64,000 bases of DNA. It comes from Liolophura sinensis (Eukaryota > Mollusca > Polyplacophora > Chitonida > Chitonidae). The position numbers and the translations under genes are program-made. Below the pieces are notes generated by a model. That model had not been told where the DNA came from. It saw only the letters and a program-made list of their open reading frames with translations, and searched no databases. Shown in pieces: positions 1 to 11,286 of the stretch; position 1 is the stretch's first letter, and the number at the start of each line of letters is the position of its first letter. The DNA lies in contig NC_088300.1 in the NCBI RefSeq assembly GCF_032854445.1, positions 58,438,984 through 58,502,983 of the forward strand, read 5' to 3'.

Positions 1-674
1 TTAGATGAGGTTTTCTGAGTATCTTGAACGACACTGTCGTCAGACGTTTCTTCGGAGAACATGTCGTTAACATCACTTAATTTGGCCACATCTGTCTGCA
101 TAAATAAAGGTTTGCGCAAATAATCATTGTCATTCCCTCTGTTTTCCAGAGATGTCGATACCATACGTGCCGGCATGTTTTGATATGGTGCGGCTTTTTG
201 CACTCTCAAATCCAGTCGCTTCTGAAAAATATTGTCTATTTTATCTATGCCTTGAAGATGGTCCCCTCCTGGTTTCCGGTGAAGGTTGTCGATTTCAAAA
301 GTTTGCCTAACATCCGGGTATCCCCTAGGAGGAGATCCCTGGCCAATAGATGTTGACCTCACAACAGCCGTGTTTTTCATTGGTGCAGATAGAGAACCAA
401 TCAAATGTCGTCTAGCAAGATTTTTTTTCTTGTCTCTGTAGTCGCCAAAGTAGCCGGGGTCGCCCATCTTGTTGGAGCCTACATGGTGGCTTGATTTGGA
501 TGCCCATGTTAAAGCCTGATGTCCCCGCCCGCTCGTCGTAAGGTTCACACTGGGCAATTTTTGTGCCTCGTTGGTCGAGTAGAAATTTAATTTCCGGTGA
601 CAACCAGGCGGGAGTTTTCTGTTCCATTCGTCCGGTGGGTTGCCGGAATTTTTTGTGGATGTAAAAATGTCCAT
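1..674 (-). CDS. Unrecognised polar protein, N-terminal 224 codons, runs off the window edge
   Basis: Reading the minus strand from an ATG at 672-674, the frame stays open for 224 codons and leaves the window at base 1, so only the N-terminal part is visible. The start is MDIFTSTKNSGNPPDEW. The protein is rich in Asn, Ser, Lys, Arg, Asp and Gly, with no hydrophobic segment long enough for a signal peptide or membrane helix. A motif GDPGYFGDYRDKKKN lies near residues 71-85, and an acidic stretch near the visible end includes FSEETSDDS. This looks like an intrinsically disordered or regulatory protein. I do not recognise the family and assign no function. An open frame of 672 bases in AT-rich DNA with balanced codon use supports real coding. 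The start is the first ATG after the upstream non-coding stretch, and an intron inside the region is not excluded. Confidence 0.6.
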   Translation of the reverse strand, partial: MDIFTSTKNSGNPPDEWNRKLPPGCHRKLNFYSTNEAQKLPSVNLTTSGRGHQALTWASKSSHHVGSNKMGDPGYFGDYRDKKKNLARRHLIGSLSAPMKNTAVVRSTSIGQGSPPRGYPDVRQTFEIDNLHRKPGGDHLQGIDKIDNIFQKRLDLRVQKAAPYQNMPARMVSTSLENRGNDNDYLRKPLFMQTDVAKLSDVNDMFSEETSDDSVVQDTQKTSS

Positions 675-862
675 TGACGGTTATAGAACAGCTTGCAATG
701 ATACCAGAGCAGCACCACTATAAGGTCGGGCTAACAAAGATGGGCCTCGGCCACAAAAGTTTCAACTTGACCCACAATATGGAATCCTGACCCCACTCAA
801 ACCGTGTTTGTCTTTCCGTACAGGTAAAGAAGGCTAGAGCATGGCGTTATCGCTTAGCAAAC

Positions 863-985
863 ATGGCTTCAGACGTGACGTTTGCACAGTTGGCGAAGTC
901 AAAGCCTCCTCCTAACGCGATCGCCACATACAAGCAGTCACAGAACACGATCCTTGCGGCTATTCTAGAGGCTCTTCTCATCTGA
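863..985 (+). CDS. Possible small ORF of 40 codons, divergent to the minus-strand gene
   Basis: ATG at 863 opens a 40-codon frame ending TGA at 983-985. The product begins MASDVTFAQLAKSKPPP and ends ILAAILEALLI. The composition is protein-like and the frame begins 189 bases upstream of the divergent gene at 1-674. It could be a small protein, an upstream ORF or part of a larger spliced gene. No family is recognised. The short length means it may be chance. Confidence 0.22.
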   Translation: MASDVTFAQLAKSKPPPNAIATYKQSQNTILAAILEALLI

Positions 986-3259
986 CACCGCTCAGACAGT
1001 CTGTATGCTGTAATTGAAAGGAAATATGAATTAATCCGATATAATAGGCACATTACTAGTTTCTAGTTTCTCATTTCTGTCAGGTATTTTCAGCTGTCAC
1101 TATTTGACACAGTTGTACTTTACCCCGGTATAATCATTTTGACCTGGCTGTCGTTGTGTTCGTATTATATTCGCTGCACCGTATAGTCCCTGAATCCCTT
1201 CAGGCTGTACGTGGCAATCCGTCTAGCAAAGTCAACTGGTATCCTGTAAACCCAGGATGTGAAAATGTCTTCTGCACGTACATTGTGGAAAATAAAATAA
1301 TGGAATAAAATGTTTGTGAACAGCTTATTGCGCTGCTTGTTTTATTGATGCGTTTCCCCGGGCAATTCATTCTGAACTAAATTCACTCATATGGTGACCA
1401 TATCAAGATGGCGCGTCTCTGATATATCATCATAGTCCCAATGCATCTCGATCTAACAGCCCGAATTGTGTCTTAAATAGCTGAGGCCACAGCCTATCTG
1501 TTAGATTGTCAGTTTCAATATTGGTTTGTGTTTTTTAAATAATGTTTTATGTTGTTTACACCTGTTTACACCTCAATGCATACACTGGAAATCCGGGAGA
1601 TACACGGGAGTATCCGGTGCGTCTAGTTAGGAGTAGGTTTTGGTTGTCATCTGTTATCGAGGTGGTATTGTCCACAAGTCAATGACATGTCCAGCTCTAA
1701 TCGAAAAACAGGAGCTTATATCCTTCATGCGAATTATGATTTGGTTAAAAAGTACTTTAGTTTAGTGCTTTCGTAAAAGGAATTTAGGAGCTGGCTTACT
1801 GTATGGAGGAATTAGAAGTTATCTGCATATATGTACAAACCAAGTATTTATAATCAACGCGTCATATCATGTTAATCCTGTACACGTATATTTTTTACAA
1901 ACCTCTATTCACAACGCACGCCGTTTACACAAACGTGCTTTAGGGAACGTTTATGTGCTTCAGATCCCACACATATGACCTTTATATCTGTCAAAAATCA
2001 TAAATGCTAATCCAAATCTGAAAGTTTCAAACTGTATTCAACGTAAATAACACATGTCTCGAGCGCTTAAAGAAAACACTAAAATGAATTACAAGTATAT
2101 ATCTGATGAAAGGCATTTAAACACTGAAGCAGAAAAAAATTATTTCAAAACGTTTTTCAATGAGTTGTTGCTCAACATCGGACTACACGGTGGTCTGTTG
2201 ACGTCCAGTCGGTATGACTGATGTCACATGCGTAATTTATGCCTGAAGCACATGCAGTTAAATGTCTTTTCGGCGAATGAATTGATAGCTCTCTGTGTAT
2301 CGGTCTATGTTTTCTGAATGTAGATGTCGGGCAATACGAGAGTGTCTGGAGGCAACAACTCGATAGGCATCGTAAAGAATCCAAAGTTTCAAACACATTT
2401 TACTCAGTTGAAAGAACTGTTAACAAATGAGCTAATTTCCTGCACAGTGTTTAATGATCTATCATCTGACATATACTTCATTATAGTGTTTACTTTGCCT
2501 GTAATGCTATCCTAGGAGGGCCATGTTATATGTCAGAAGACGAGAATGTCAAACATTATCAGGTAGTTTCTAATTTCTGTTCCCCGCTGGGCAACACTGT
2601 GCTTATCTAGGTAAGTTTATATACTCACTTTAGGTTCCAATGCTTGCCATTAAGCGTAAGCCTGCTGTGAGTATAGTCAAACCGACGACTTAATTTCGCT
2701 GTGACCTTGTCGCTGTTTTAATGACAAGCTCGGGGGAGGGGCAAGTAACCTTGGGCTGTATTTTATGGTAAACAGAAAGACCTTTTCACTGACTAATTGA
2801 ATTTGCTGGCCATTATCACCCGTGCAATAAAGCCGACGCCTTGACCAACGTCGATAAGCTGACCATTAACAGGTGTACGCATGTAGAGATCTGTCGTAAA
2901 ATACCAAAATGGCGAAGAATATGCTTCTTATTATCAGCTTAAGCTAGGAAAAGAACTTCAATGCAGAAAAGATACGGTCCTGCGGGAATCCCCCAGTTAA
3001 CATGCCATTAAAATAATGAATCAATCGCAAAATCAGTAGACGGATGACGATGTGAATTTATAAATGAGACAAAAACATGGACACTGGTACTCAGAACCAA
3101 ATGTTCATAAAGCTCGGTCATAGATGCAACGGAAAATGGTGACTTTCATGAACAACATAACTTGTGCTGAACAATTTAATACACGTGCAGTAGGTTGTAG
3201 CATGGAAGTAGAATACACACACTGATCTCAATGGTTGGAGCAAAGAGGTAAATGTATGC
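986..3259. other. Intergenic, no gene seen
   Basis: AT-rich DNA with short chance ORFs only, none with a recognisable family or splice-consistent extension. I see no clear repeat in this stretch. Confidence 0.5.
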
Positions 3260-3398
3260 ATTTATTTATTTATTTGACTTTCTTTACGCAGTAATCAAGA
3301 ATACTTCACTTATACGACGACTCTCAGCGCTATTTTGGAAGGGGATGGGGGGTGGGGGGAGGCCGAGCAAAGGCCGGGGTAAACCCACGACAATCCGA
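3260..3398 (-). mobile_element. SINE remnant, minus strand
   Basis: A (TTTA)n tract at 3260-3275 is followed by the reverse complement of the SINE 3' block: a degraded tail, then 'atacttcacttatacgacg', then a degraded middle ending at 'aaacccacgac'. The order matches the fuller copies at 5566 and 59823 read in reverse. The middle is broken by G-rich runs near 3340-3362. Confidence 0.7.
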
Positions 3399-5565
3399 TG
3401 AATGTACATACATTCATATTTCCATGGTTGCAATACTTTAGGACTTAAAGTAGCTGTCTCTTTATAGTTCAGCTGATTCAGAGTTGACATTAATAATAAA
3501 AAAAAAGCTGCAGAAGGCTTGTATGCCGTGAGTTATGAATGTATGCCCAGAGCGTGTATCAAATCGAGAGTGAGTGGGCCATTCAAACCGCCTGTATAAC
3601 CATGCACCTACCTTCAAGATTAAGGCTAGGTAAACATGTCTAAAGATATCCATGACCACGAGCAACAACTGTGACAGTCACACTAAGTTATAGTCATAAG
3701 TGATGAAAGATGTTTAGACATAGGCTAGACAGACATGCTGTACGTGGATCCTCAAGTAGCAGTGGAAGGGAGACAACCGTCAAAAAAAAAAAGTTCACGG
3801 CCAACACCACCGTGTGAGATGAACTTGTGACTGTAGATTTACACCATGGGCATATGCATTAAGTTATGCAAACTTTTTCGAAGAATAAATTTAAACTTAT
3901 AAAATAAGTATGGTTATTACAGATGAAGAGAGTAGCAAGTTGAGTCCATACCTGTACATCGACCAGAGTCCGTAGGGTAGACACCTGTTACCTGTATGTG
4001 TTAACTACCAGGCATAGAACTGCATGTGTTGCCTTTATCTCATACAGGTGAGTCCGCAGTTAAATAGGTATGTCCCCTCCCCGGTGAGACCTCGCTGCAC
4101 ACTGGATTGTCGGGGGTAACGACCTGATAATTATACCCGGTGGATAAAAACTGCGAAGTTAGCAGCTGATTCCGTCATGTGTTATTACATAGATAAACAG
4201 ACTCGCTAAATAACGGCATGTGCATGAGTTGTCTGGCCCAGCCTTGCACCTTCTCACCCATCTATTGTCTCCGGACTATACAGATAGCGGACACGCTTCA
4301 TCGGGCCGAAATACAGCCGACTTCCACTTGCACTCTTCAATAACCTTTGACACTGGCGGTACTATCCACTATGAAAACATGCCGCACGTTCGTCTAGAGC
4401 AGATCTAGAGACCACATTGCCAACATGTCTAAGCGCACTATTTAGGCCGCATGTTTACCCAGTGTGTTGTTGGATACACGGCACTGTTTAAAACTTCACT
4501 GTGAAATATCTGCTCTCGTTTTTACTTAAATTCCATTACCAGTGCTCTCACATGCAAAGCGTATGTTCTATGGTCATAAAACCTTCAGGTCACTGCATAT
4601 GGTTGTCACACACAATGCGTACAGAGGGAAAATATATTTATATATAAGCGTCTCCTTAACTATGCATGCACCAGACATATACTAAGCTAAGTTATAAATA
4701 TGCGTGCATTAAAATGATAAAATCGTACGCGTATGTGGGTTAACATGAAGTTATCGCACAAACAAAACCTTTAGGCGTATACATGTAACTGTAGACGCTA
4801 ACACTGGAACATTAAGAGTTTGGGGTTGCCAATGGCGGCAAACAAAGTTAGGGGTTAATAAAACTTCTTAATTAAATCGTCACTTCTTCATTAATTAAGG
4901 CTGATTAACGTCACTTAAGTTTCCCATGTACTTGGTGAGTTGCATTTTCCTATACCTGCCTTATATTTGTGAAATACTGCTGAATAGAAAAGTGAACATA
5001 TTATTTAAACACTAAGAGGTTGTACATTTCACATAAACGATGCCTATATCTAGACTCAGTACTTTGAAAAGAGGAGTAACCTTGAATATGTAGCAAGGCG
5101 GTAACTCTCCAACCCGTGTAGCCAAACATAATAGTGTCATGACATCACTATCATAATACTTGCTCAGTGTCACCATCAGCAGGAGCCTTTGTTAACCAAA
5201 CGTATTCCAGACGATCAAGATCGCTTCGTGCAGAATATCGGTTGGTCCGGGATGGGGAAATGGGATGTTAGAAAGCCATATCAACGATTTTATTTTGTTT
5301 CGGAATAAAGACTTTAAAACTTATGTAATTGCCAATACTTGATCTTTCTTCACACACTGGGCTACACAGGACAACAGGAACGCTTATGACGTGTTCCAGG
5401 CGAATCTCGCCATATATATCATCTTGTGAACGACTGGTGTCATACAGACTAATAGACAGGTTGGTGATATCATGGTCTGGGAATAGAACAGTTAAAAATA
5501 ACGGTTAAGCTTCTTTATGTTGTTCCCATGTTTGCAGCTTATCCTCAACTGTAGTTCCTCCAACT
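3399..5565. other. Intergenic, no gene seen
   Basis: No coding candidate. A short perfect inverted pair (CTTAATTAA and TTAATTAAG, near 4865-4900) is AT-rich and may be chance. Confidence 0.45.
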
Positions 5566-5888
5566 GGACCACTTCGCAAGCCTAATGGTTAGAGCGTCTG
5601 TCTCCAAGTCAGGAGACCAGGGATCAAAACCCGGAGCGGGTCATACCAAAGACTTTAAGAATGATACTTGTTGCTGCCTCGCTTGGCGTTGAACACTGGG
5701 AGGTTAGAGCAAAGAAACAAGACTGGTTGTCAGTATAATATGATGGGAATGTGTGACAGCAACCTGCGGATGGTCGTGGGTTTCCCCCGGGCTCTACCCG
5801 GTTTCCACCCACCATAATGCTGACCGCCGTCGTATAATTGAAATATTCTTGAGTACGGCGTAAAACACCAATCAAATAAATAAATAAA
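5566..5888 (+). mobile_element. Full-length tRNA-headed SINE (V-SINE/RUDI-like)
   Basis: The tRNA-like head at about 5580-5640 has an A-box-like 'aatggttagagcg' and a B-box-like 'ggatcaaaaccc'. A body follows with 'cttgttgctgcctcgcttgg', then the conserved 3' block (about 5770-5870) containing 'gggtttcccccgggctc' and 'gagtacggcgtaaaacacc', and it ends in (AATA)n. The same body occurs in reverse at 52640-52860, and the same 3' block occurs at 11152, 31076 and 59823, so this is a dispersed family. The name follows from the tRNA head plus conserved 3' domain seen in molluscan SINEs. Family assignment is by recall, not search. Confidence 0.82.
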
Positions 5889-8800
5889 TAAACAAGATGT
5901 TACAAGTTGCAGTGACGTGAACACAGAAGAAGAATATAGAAGCCATGTACTGGTTCACAGACACTGAGATTCAGAAGCTTGTATACAAGTCCATATGTGG
6001 ATGGACAAGTACTTAGCGATTAACAGTGAAGTTAATTACATTGGGTTTCTCTTGTCTAAAGCATCCGACAGGTAAAAATGTCTTCATACTTTTCATTTCA
6101 CGATTTTTGTCATGGTTTATTTTGTGCAATTTTTTAGAGATGGGTGTATACTTGTTTCTTCTCTATCCTAAATTTTGTGTGGTTTCCTTTACAAGATAAC
6201 TTTTCATAAGGCACACTGCAAGCCCCGACTACCCGTTTCCCTTGACACACAGATAAAAACGAGAGCCACGCCTGACAGTGTATAGCGTGTGGTGAAGAAC
6301 CCTTCATGAAAAATAGTATTGGCTGAATAAGAGGGTAAATATTCTGTCAGCCAAATAACGAATTGTCAACTGTAGAAAAATACAGTGATTTCACTCTAAT
6401 TTTTACAATGTTACATCCACCATTCAGACCCTATAATAGGACAACTTTTTAAGGCCTATAGGTGTTTCCCTTGACGCTGCTATTGCTACTACTGACAACG
6501 TCACAGGTGACATGGTACAGGGTCCTAGCCATTTAGGCTTAAATTAAAGGGGAACTACTTTGTGAGCTGTAGACCGGGTTTCACTACACACTGATTTCAC
6601 TCTTTAAACGTTCAAAAATGTTTCCATCGCTCAAAACTTTTCATGGTACACAAAGCCTAGAATCAGTAGTTTTCCCCAACACCCAAGATAAACCAGCGCC
6701 GCAAGTTAGAGAATAATGTGTGTTAAAGAGTAAAAAGAAATATCTTTCTAGCCTTAACTTAAAGGGGAAATACTCTATCAGACAAATAATCAGTTGTGAG
6801 CCGTTACAGTAAGAAAATGCGCGCGTTTTACCGCACAACTTTCACTCAACAAGAAACTAGCGATATTCCATCATTCAAATCCAGCCAGAGGCGATTGTCT
6901 AAATGTGTAACTACTATTGAATATACTTGGGTTATATCCAAGCTTAGGTATTTTTTAATGGTGAACGGCCAAGCGCAAGAGGTGCTGTAAAACGTTATAA
7001 TTATAATCCATTATATATTTTAAAGCCTATAATATATCTAATCCAAGATAGTCTAGAACCACCTAGCTAGTATTAAAAATGAAGTAAGTTCATGACTTAA
7101 ACACATCTGTTTGTTCAGCGGTATCGGGTTACACAACAAACGCCAAAACGAAGGTATTAAAGTCTATTTTACCCCTAAAAATTAAGAAAATGTGACAAAA
7201 ACTGCATATGTCATACTGCCATTCTGTTTTACCGCCTCCACAGAGGTTTTATACCTATCAATGGCAAGCTTATACCTATCAAGCTTAGGCCATGGCAATT
7301 GACTTAGATACGTGAAAAAAACCTGCGCACGTGTGACGTGAATGATGTATATCATACCGCTGAGCACAGATTGGAACGTCTTGAATGTTTCTTTTCTAAC
7401 GTCATGGCGTCTGGCTGTAAAAAATAACAAATGTAAAAACAAAAGCGACATCTATAAACTGTGCGAAACAACACTTTTATCACCGAAGGAAATTCCAGCA
7501 GTTCATTTTTATATAAATTAAGAAGCAAATCTAACAAGAAAACAAACTCAAATTCTTTTATTTGTAGACATAAACAGCATGAAGTGATATTACTCGGGGA
7601 GGTAAATGTACCGGCCAGTGTGTTGCGTGACACTTGATGTTTTTTGAAAGGTCATCTCTATTTCGTATGTATATTTACACACGACCCACAACTGACGGGT
7701 AGAATTAAATACATACACCTATTATATAAGTGGAAAGTTTGAGTCGCTAAGCTGCTTGCCTTTCAGACCCTATATAGGGGTTGCACACTGGGGGCTGGAC
7801 CCACACTACTGGTTCTATACAAGTATTAAAGAATTTTCAAGGAAACTCCCCCTCCAACGCTCCCCACCCCTCACCCTCCTGGCGTCAGAACATTATTGTG
7901 GCAATGCGATACCGGCAGAAGTCCGAAGTGGGACGTATTACGTCATTTCAGTATTTGGTAGACCAAATACGTCACAGATGAAAACGCAGCACCCAACATG
8001 TTTTGCGTGGCGCAACAAAAGACTTGCGATGTCACACTAGCGCCACCTTCTGTGACAGGAAAATCTGCGGGTACCCCATTAATGAGGACCTGACCAACGC
8101 CCAGCAGCAGGGCCTTGACGTCACTTAATTGATGTCAAATGTTCCTTTCTCAGCTCATCATGATGGCGTCGCATTAAAGACAGTAAGACATTACAACAGA
8201 AACTGATACACTGTAAAGGTGTACACGTTCCGCTACAATCCATTCTTGATGTAACAATGGCTCGAGGCCCTGTTTCACACTAGTGCCACCTCACGGGATT
8301 AAAAAATATACCGCATCCCCATTGACAGCGCTTGCTGTAAGGGGTGATCTTACTGGAAATGACATATGAGGTGGCATTCATGACATTTTCAATTCCCGCA
8401 ATATCCTCCATAACCTTTTAACCTACACCATTTAATAATTTATGGTTCATTTGAACAACACTCACAGAAGTCAACCTAAAACTTTCGAGTCTGTATTAAT
8501 GATGTAATAATAACAACAAATCTTTACCACCTAGCTCCATGAATGTAACTCATGTCCTCTGATAGGCCTATATATAGATAAGTGTAAAAAGGGAAGAGGC
8601 TCTCTAAGGCGACACAAGAATTCACTGGGATCTGCATAGATATATAGGTTGTACTGGGTGCCTGTCATTGCACTGCAGTGCTTGGATAAACTGGGCTGTA
8701 GTCCAATTGTTTGACAGGACCAAATATCCGGACGACCCATATCTAGGCTCCATACACGGTTATCAGACCATAAGACTTAGGATGTCTATTTTGGTACAGC

Positions 8801-9803
8801 GGAGACATAACATGCTTTCTTATTGGGCTAAATTTAGCTATTAGTTGAAATGGCCCACAATATCCTTGCCCTGTAAGTACTGATGTGGCCGTGAAGGTGT
8901 ACAGGTCCAGACGAAGAAAAAAAAAGAAGAAAAACGTTTCTTCACAAATATCTAGAAGGCTTTAATTTTTTTTTTAATGAGCTAACCTGTGTTTCTTACA
9001 TTTTGCTTACAGATACACAAGGGCCTGGCACATCTGCACCAATAGAAATTCAAAATATTTCAAATATCTACATATCTTAAGGCTTAAAAGTCACAAAACG
9101 AGTATATAGCGTTTACTGGTTTACTGGTAGTTCGTTTGTGCCATGTGTTTTCTTCCAGATAATCCTGCTTATGTACCAGTGAATTGGACCGGTGAACTAC
9201 TCTAGATTCTCATGCAGTATTTCCAGTATGGGTACAACTGGTTTTATTGTAGCCCCTGCTGTGCATAGGAGAAAGGGGTGAGGTGGAGGGGGGGATACTT
9301 CGGTCTACGCATCCATCTATTCGTTGTTTCCTAGTTTACGTCTTATAAGTGTTCATTAAATTGACCCAAAGCTTACACCACATGGCATCACTTTCACAAT
9401 TAAGTTACTGATTAATTCTGAGTTAAGCATATTTGTTATTTTGGTTTTTCAATAATATGCACATTTGCTGCCAGCGTCACATTTTTTGTTCCGTTTTTTC
9501 TTTTTTTTTTATTATTATTTTTTTTCCTGTACGAATTCAGGTTTCCGTGTGTATAGTGTCTTGAATAATATATATAGTGCTAGCATATTTTAGTTATTCG
9601 CATATACAGTGCCTGCATGCTGTTTTCTATTCGTCTCTCGCATGTCAGCTGAAGGTTATTCGGAAATAAATGTTTACTTGAATAACGTGTTGTCACGATA
9701 TTTTAGCCAACAACCATTTGAAGAGCAGAATCCCGAAAAAGGCGGAGACACCATATTCGGGTCTACTTGATTACTTATGAAGAATAAAGTGCTATAGCAG
9801 CAT
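5889..9803. other. Intergenic with degenerate local repeats
   Basis: Segments near 6320-6480 and 6740-6890 resemble one another (both contain 'aaata-tctgtcag-caaataa' followed by a degenerate 'attgt-a-c-gt'). Another weak pair lies at 7990-8060 and 8270-8345 ('cacactag-gccacc' in both). These are old duplications. The ORFs here are short and unconvincing. A T-rich tract covers 9481-9528. Confidence 0.4.
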
Positions 9804-9886
9804 ATTTATTCATTTATTTATTTATTACTTGATTTATATTTAATTCCGTACTCAATAAGTTTCAGCTATATGACAGCACTCATCTT
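9804..9886 (-). mobile_element. SINE 3'-end remnant, minus strand
   Basis: A (TTTA)n tract is followed by 'ttccgtactcaataagtttc' and 'agctatatgacagc', a diverged reverse complement of the conserved SINE 3' block. Only the tail region is recognisable. Confidence 0.55.
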
Positions 9887-11151
9887 TGCGTTCACCATAA
9901 TCTATCAAACAACCACCGCAATTTGAAGGTTGGCGTCTTTAACATAATGATGGGGGCTCAGTCTTGGAATGTGAGTAACTGGACGTTTGCAGACGTCTGT
10001 CCACACTCATACATGCATGTACGACGTCAGACTCTTCAGTGTCTTCCCCAATCATTATCACCTACACATATATAAGGCCTCTATTAATATCTCTGTACAT
10101 TTAGAAAATTCTTGCCTTGACCCTAGTGATAAACGTTACGGGTTGACGTAGCACTGCTGTTACATATATATGTTTGTGGGTCTGGTCAGCTAGCCTGTTC
10201 TTGCTCTCTCGAAAAAAAAACCTGACAGGAAAAAACAAACAAACAAGGAAACGTTCATTTATATACCATGCAGCTAAACCTGCATTCCGTATGCAAGTCA
10301 TTAAGAGAAGCAAACATGGCCGCTTTGATGCTGTTTGAACAAGGCCTGTCCTGGAACTTTTAATCACGTTGTTGGTTGCAACGTAAATGTCTCTCACACA
10401 AACATAAATAGAAAGAAAAGCTGTTCGTGTATAGTTTGCTTTTCAACTGACCTTAAAACGGATGCACATTTCGTACTATTCATTCACATCCTGTTTTCAT
10501 GGGTTATATCAACCATCTTTGCCCCGGTCTGTGGCGGATCTATCTGGGGTCAAAGGGTTCTCTGTTATTTCTCATTAAATATTTCCCCTCCCTATCACCA
10601 CCCTCCTCACAACCAGAAAAAGAAAACAAAAATCACATGCACGCACAGTCCAGCGGGAATAGGAGCACTTCATACACCAACTGTTTCATATATACGATAT
10701 GTACCGAGAATGAGTTATTACGGGGGTGTCGTCATTCCATCTGTTGATGTTGATCTAGGATATGACGAAACTCAGGCAATTGCAGGATGTCGTACAAATT
10801 GACAAATTACGGATAACCGCATTAAAGGCATGTAGAGGCCTTCTTAACTTTGCATGCGTTTGTGAAGACGGTCCCATATAGAGCTACCCACCGATGGCAT
10901 GATGGACAACAGTAGGACTTAATTAAGAGTCACGTACAATACACCTAAATCCTTTATAAATTGGGAACTTGTATGTCGTAATCCAGTGTTTGTCCACAAC
11001 ATATATACCATAATTCATACACAACACGCAGTACTAATGAATTCATTGTGCATTAAGTCCGTTGTTGAAGTTCCAAGCTATGATGAATTCATTCTCCGAA
11101 CAGTCCGACATACATACCTTGGGCCAATATTAACTTTTATACATATAGTTA
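9887..11151. other. Intergenic, no supported gene
   Basis: A 155-codon open frame at 10335-10802 has poorly protein-like composition and no recognised domain, so it is not called. Nothing else stands out. Confidence 0.45.
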
Positions 11152-11286
11152 GCATGGTCGTGGCTTTTCCCCGGGACTGTGCATGGTTTCCTCCCACCTT
11201 AATGCTGGCCGCCATCCAATAAGTGAAATATTCTTGAATACGGCGTAAAACACCAATCAAATAAATAAATAAAATAAATAAATAAT
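11152..11286 (+). mobile_element. SINE 3'-half copy
   Basis: It contains the conserved 3' block from 'catggtcgtgg' through 'ccaccttaatgctggccgcc' and 'acggcgtaaaacacc', ending in (AATA)n. The tRNA-like head is missing, as expected for a 5'-truncated copy. Confidence 0.8.

Noticed and set aside
5580-5640. tRNA gene-like sequence
   Set aside because: The A- and B-box-like motifs belong to the SINE head. It lacks a complete cloverleaf and is followed by the SINE body.
10335-10802. 155-codon open frame on the plus strand
   Set aside because: Composition is not protein-like and no domain or splice-consistent partner is visible. Probably chance.
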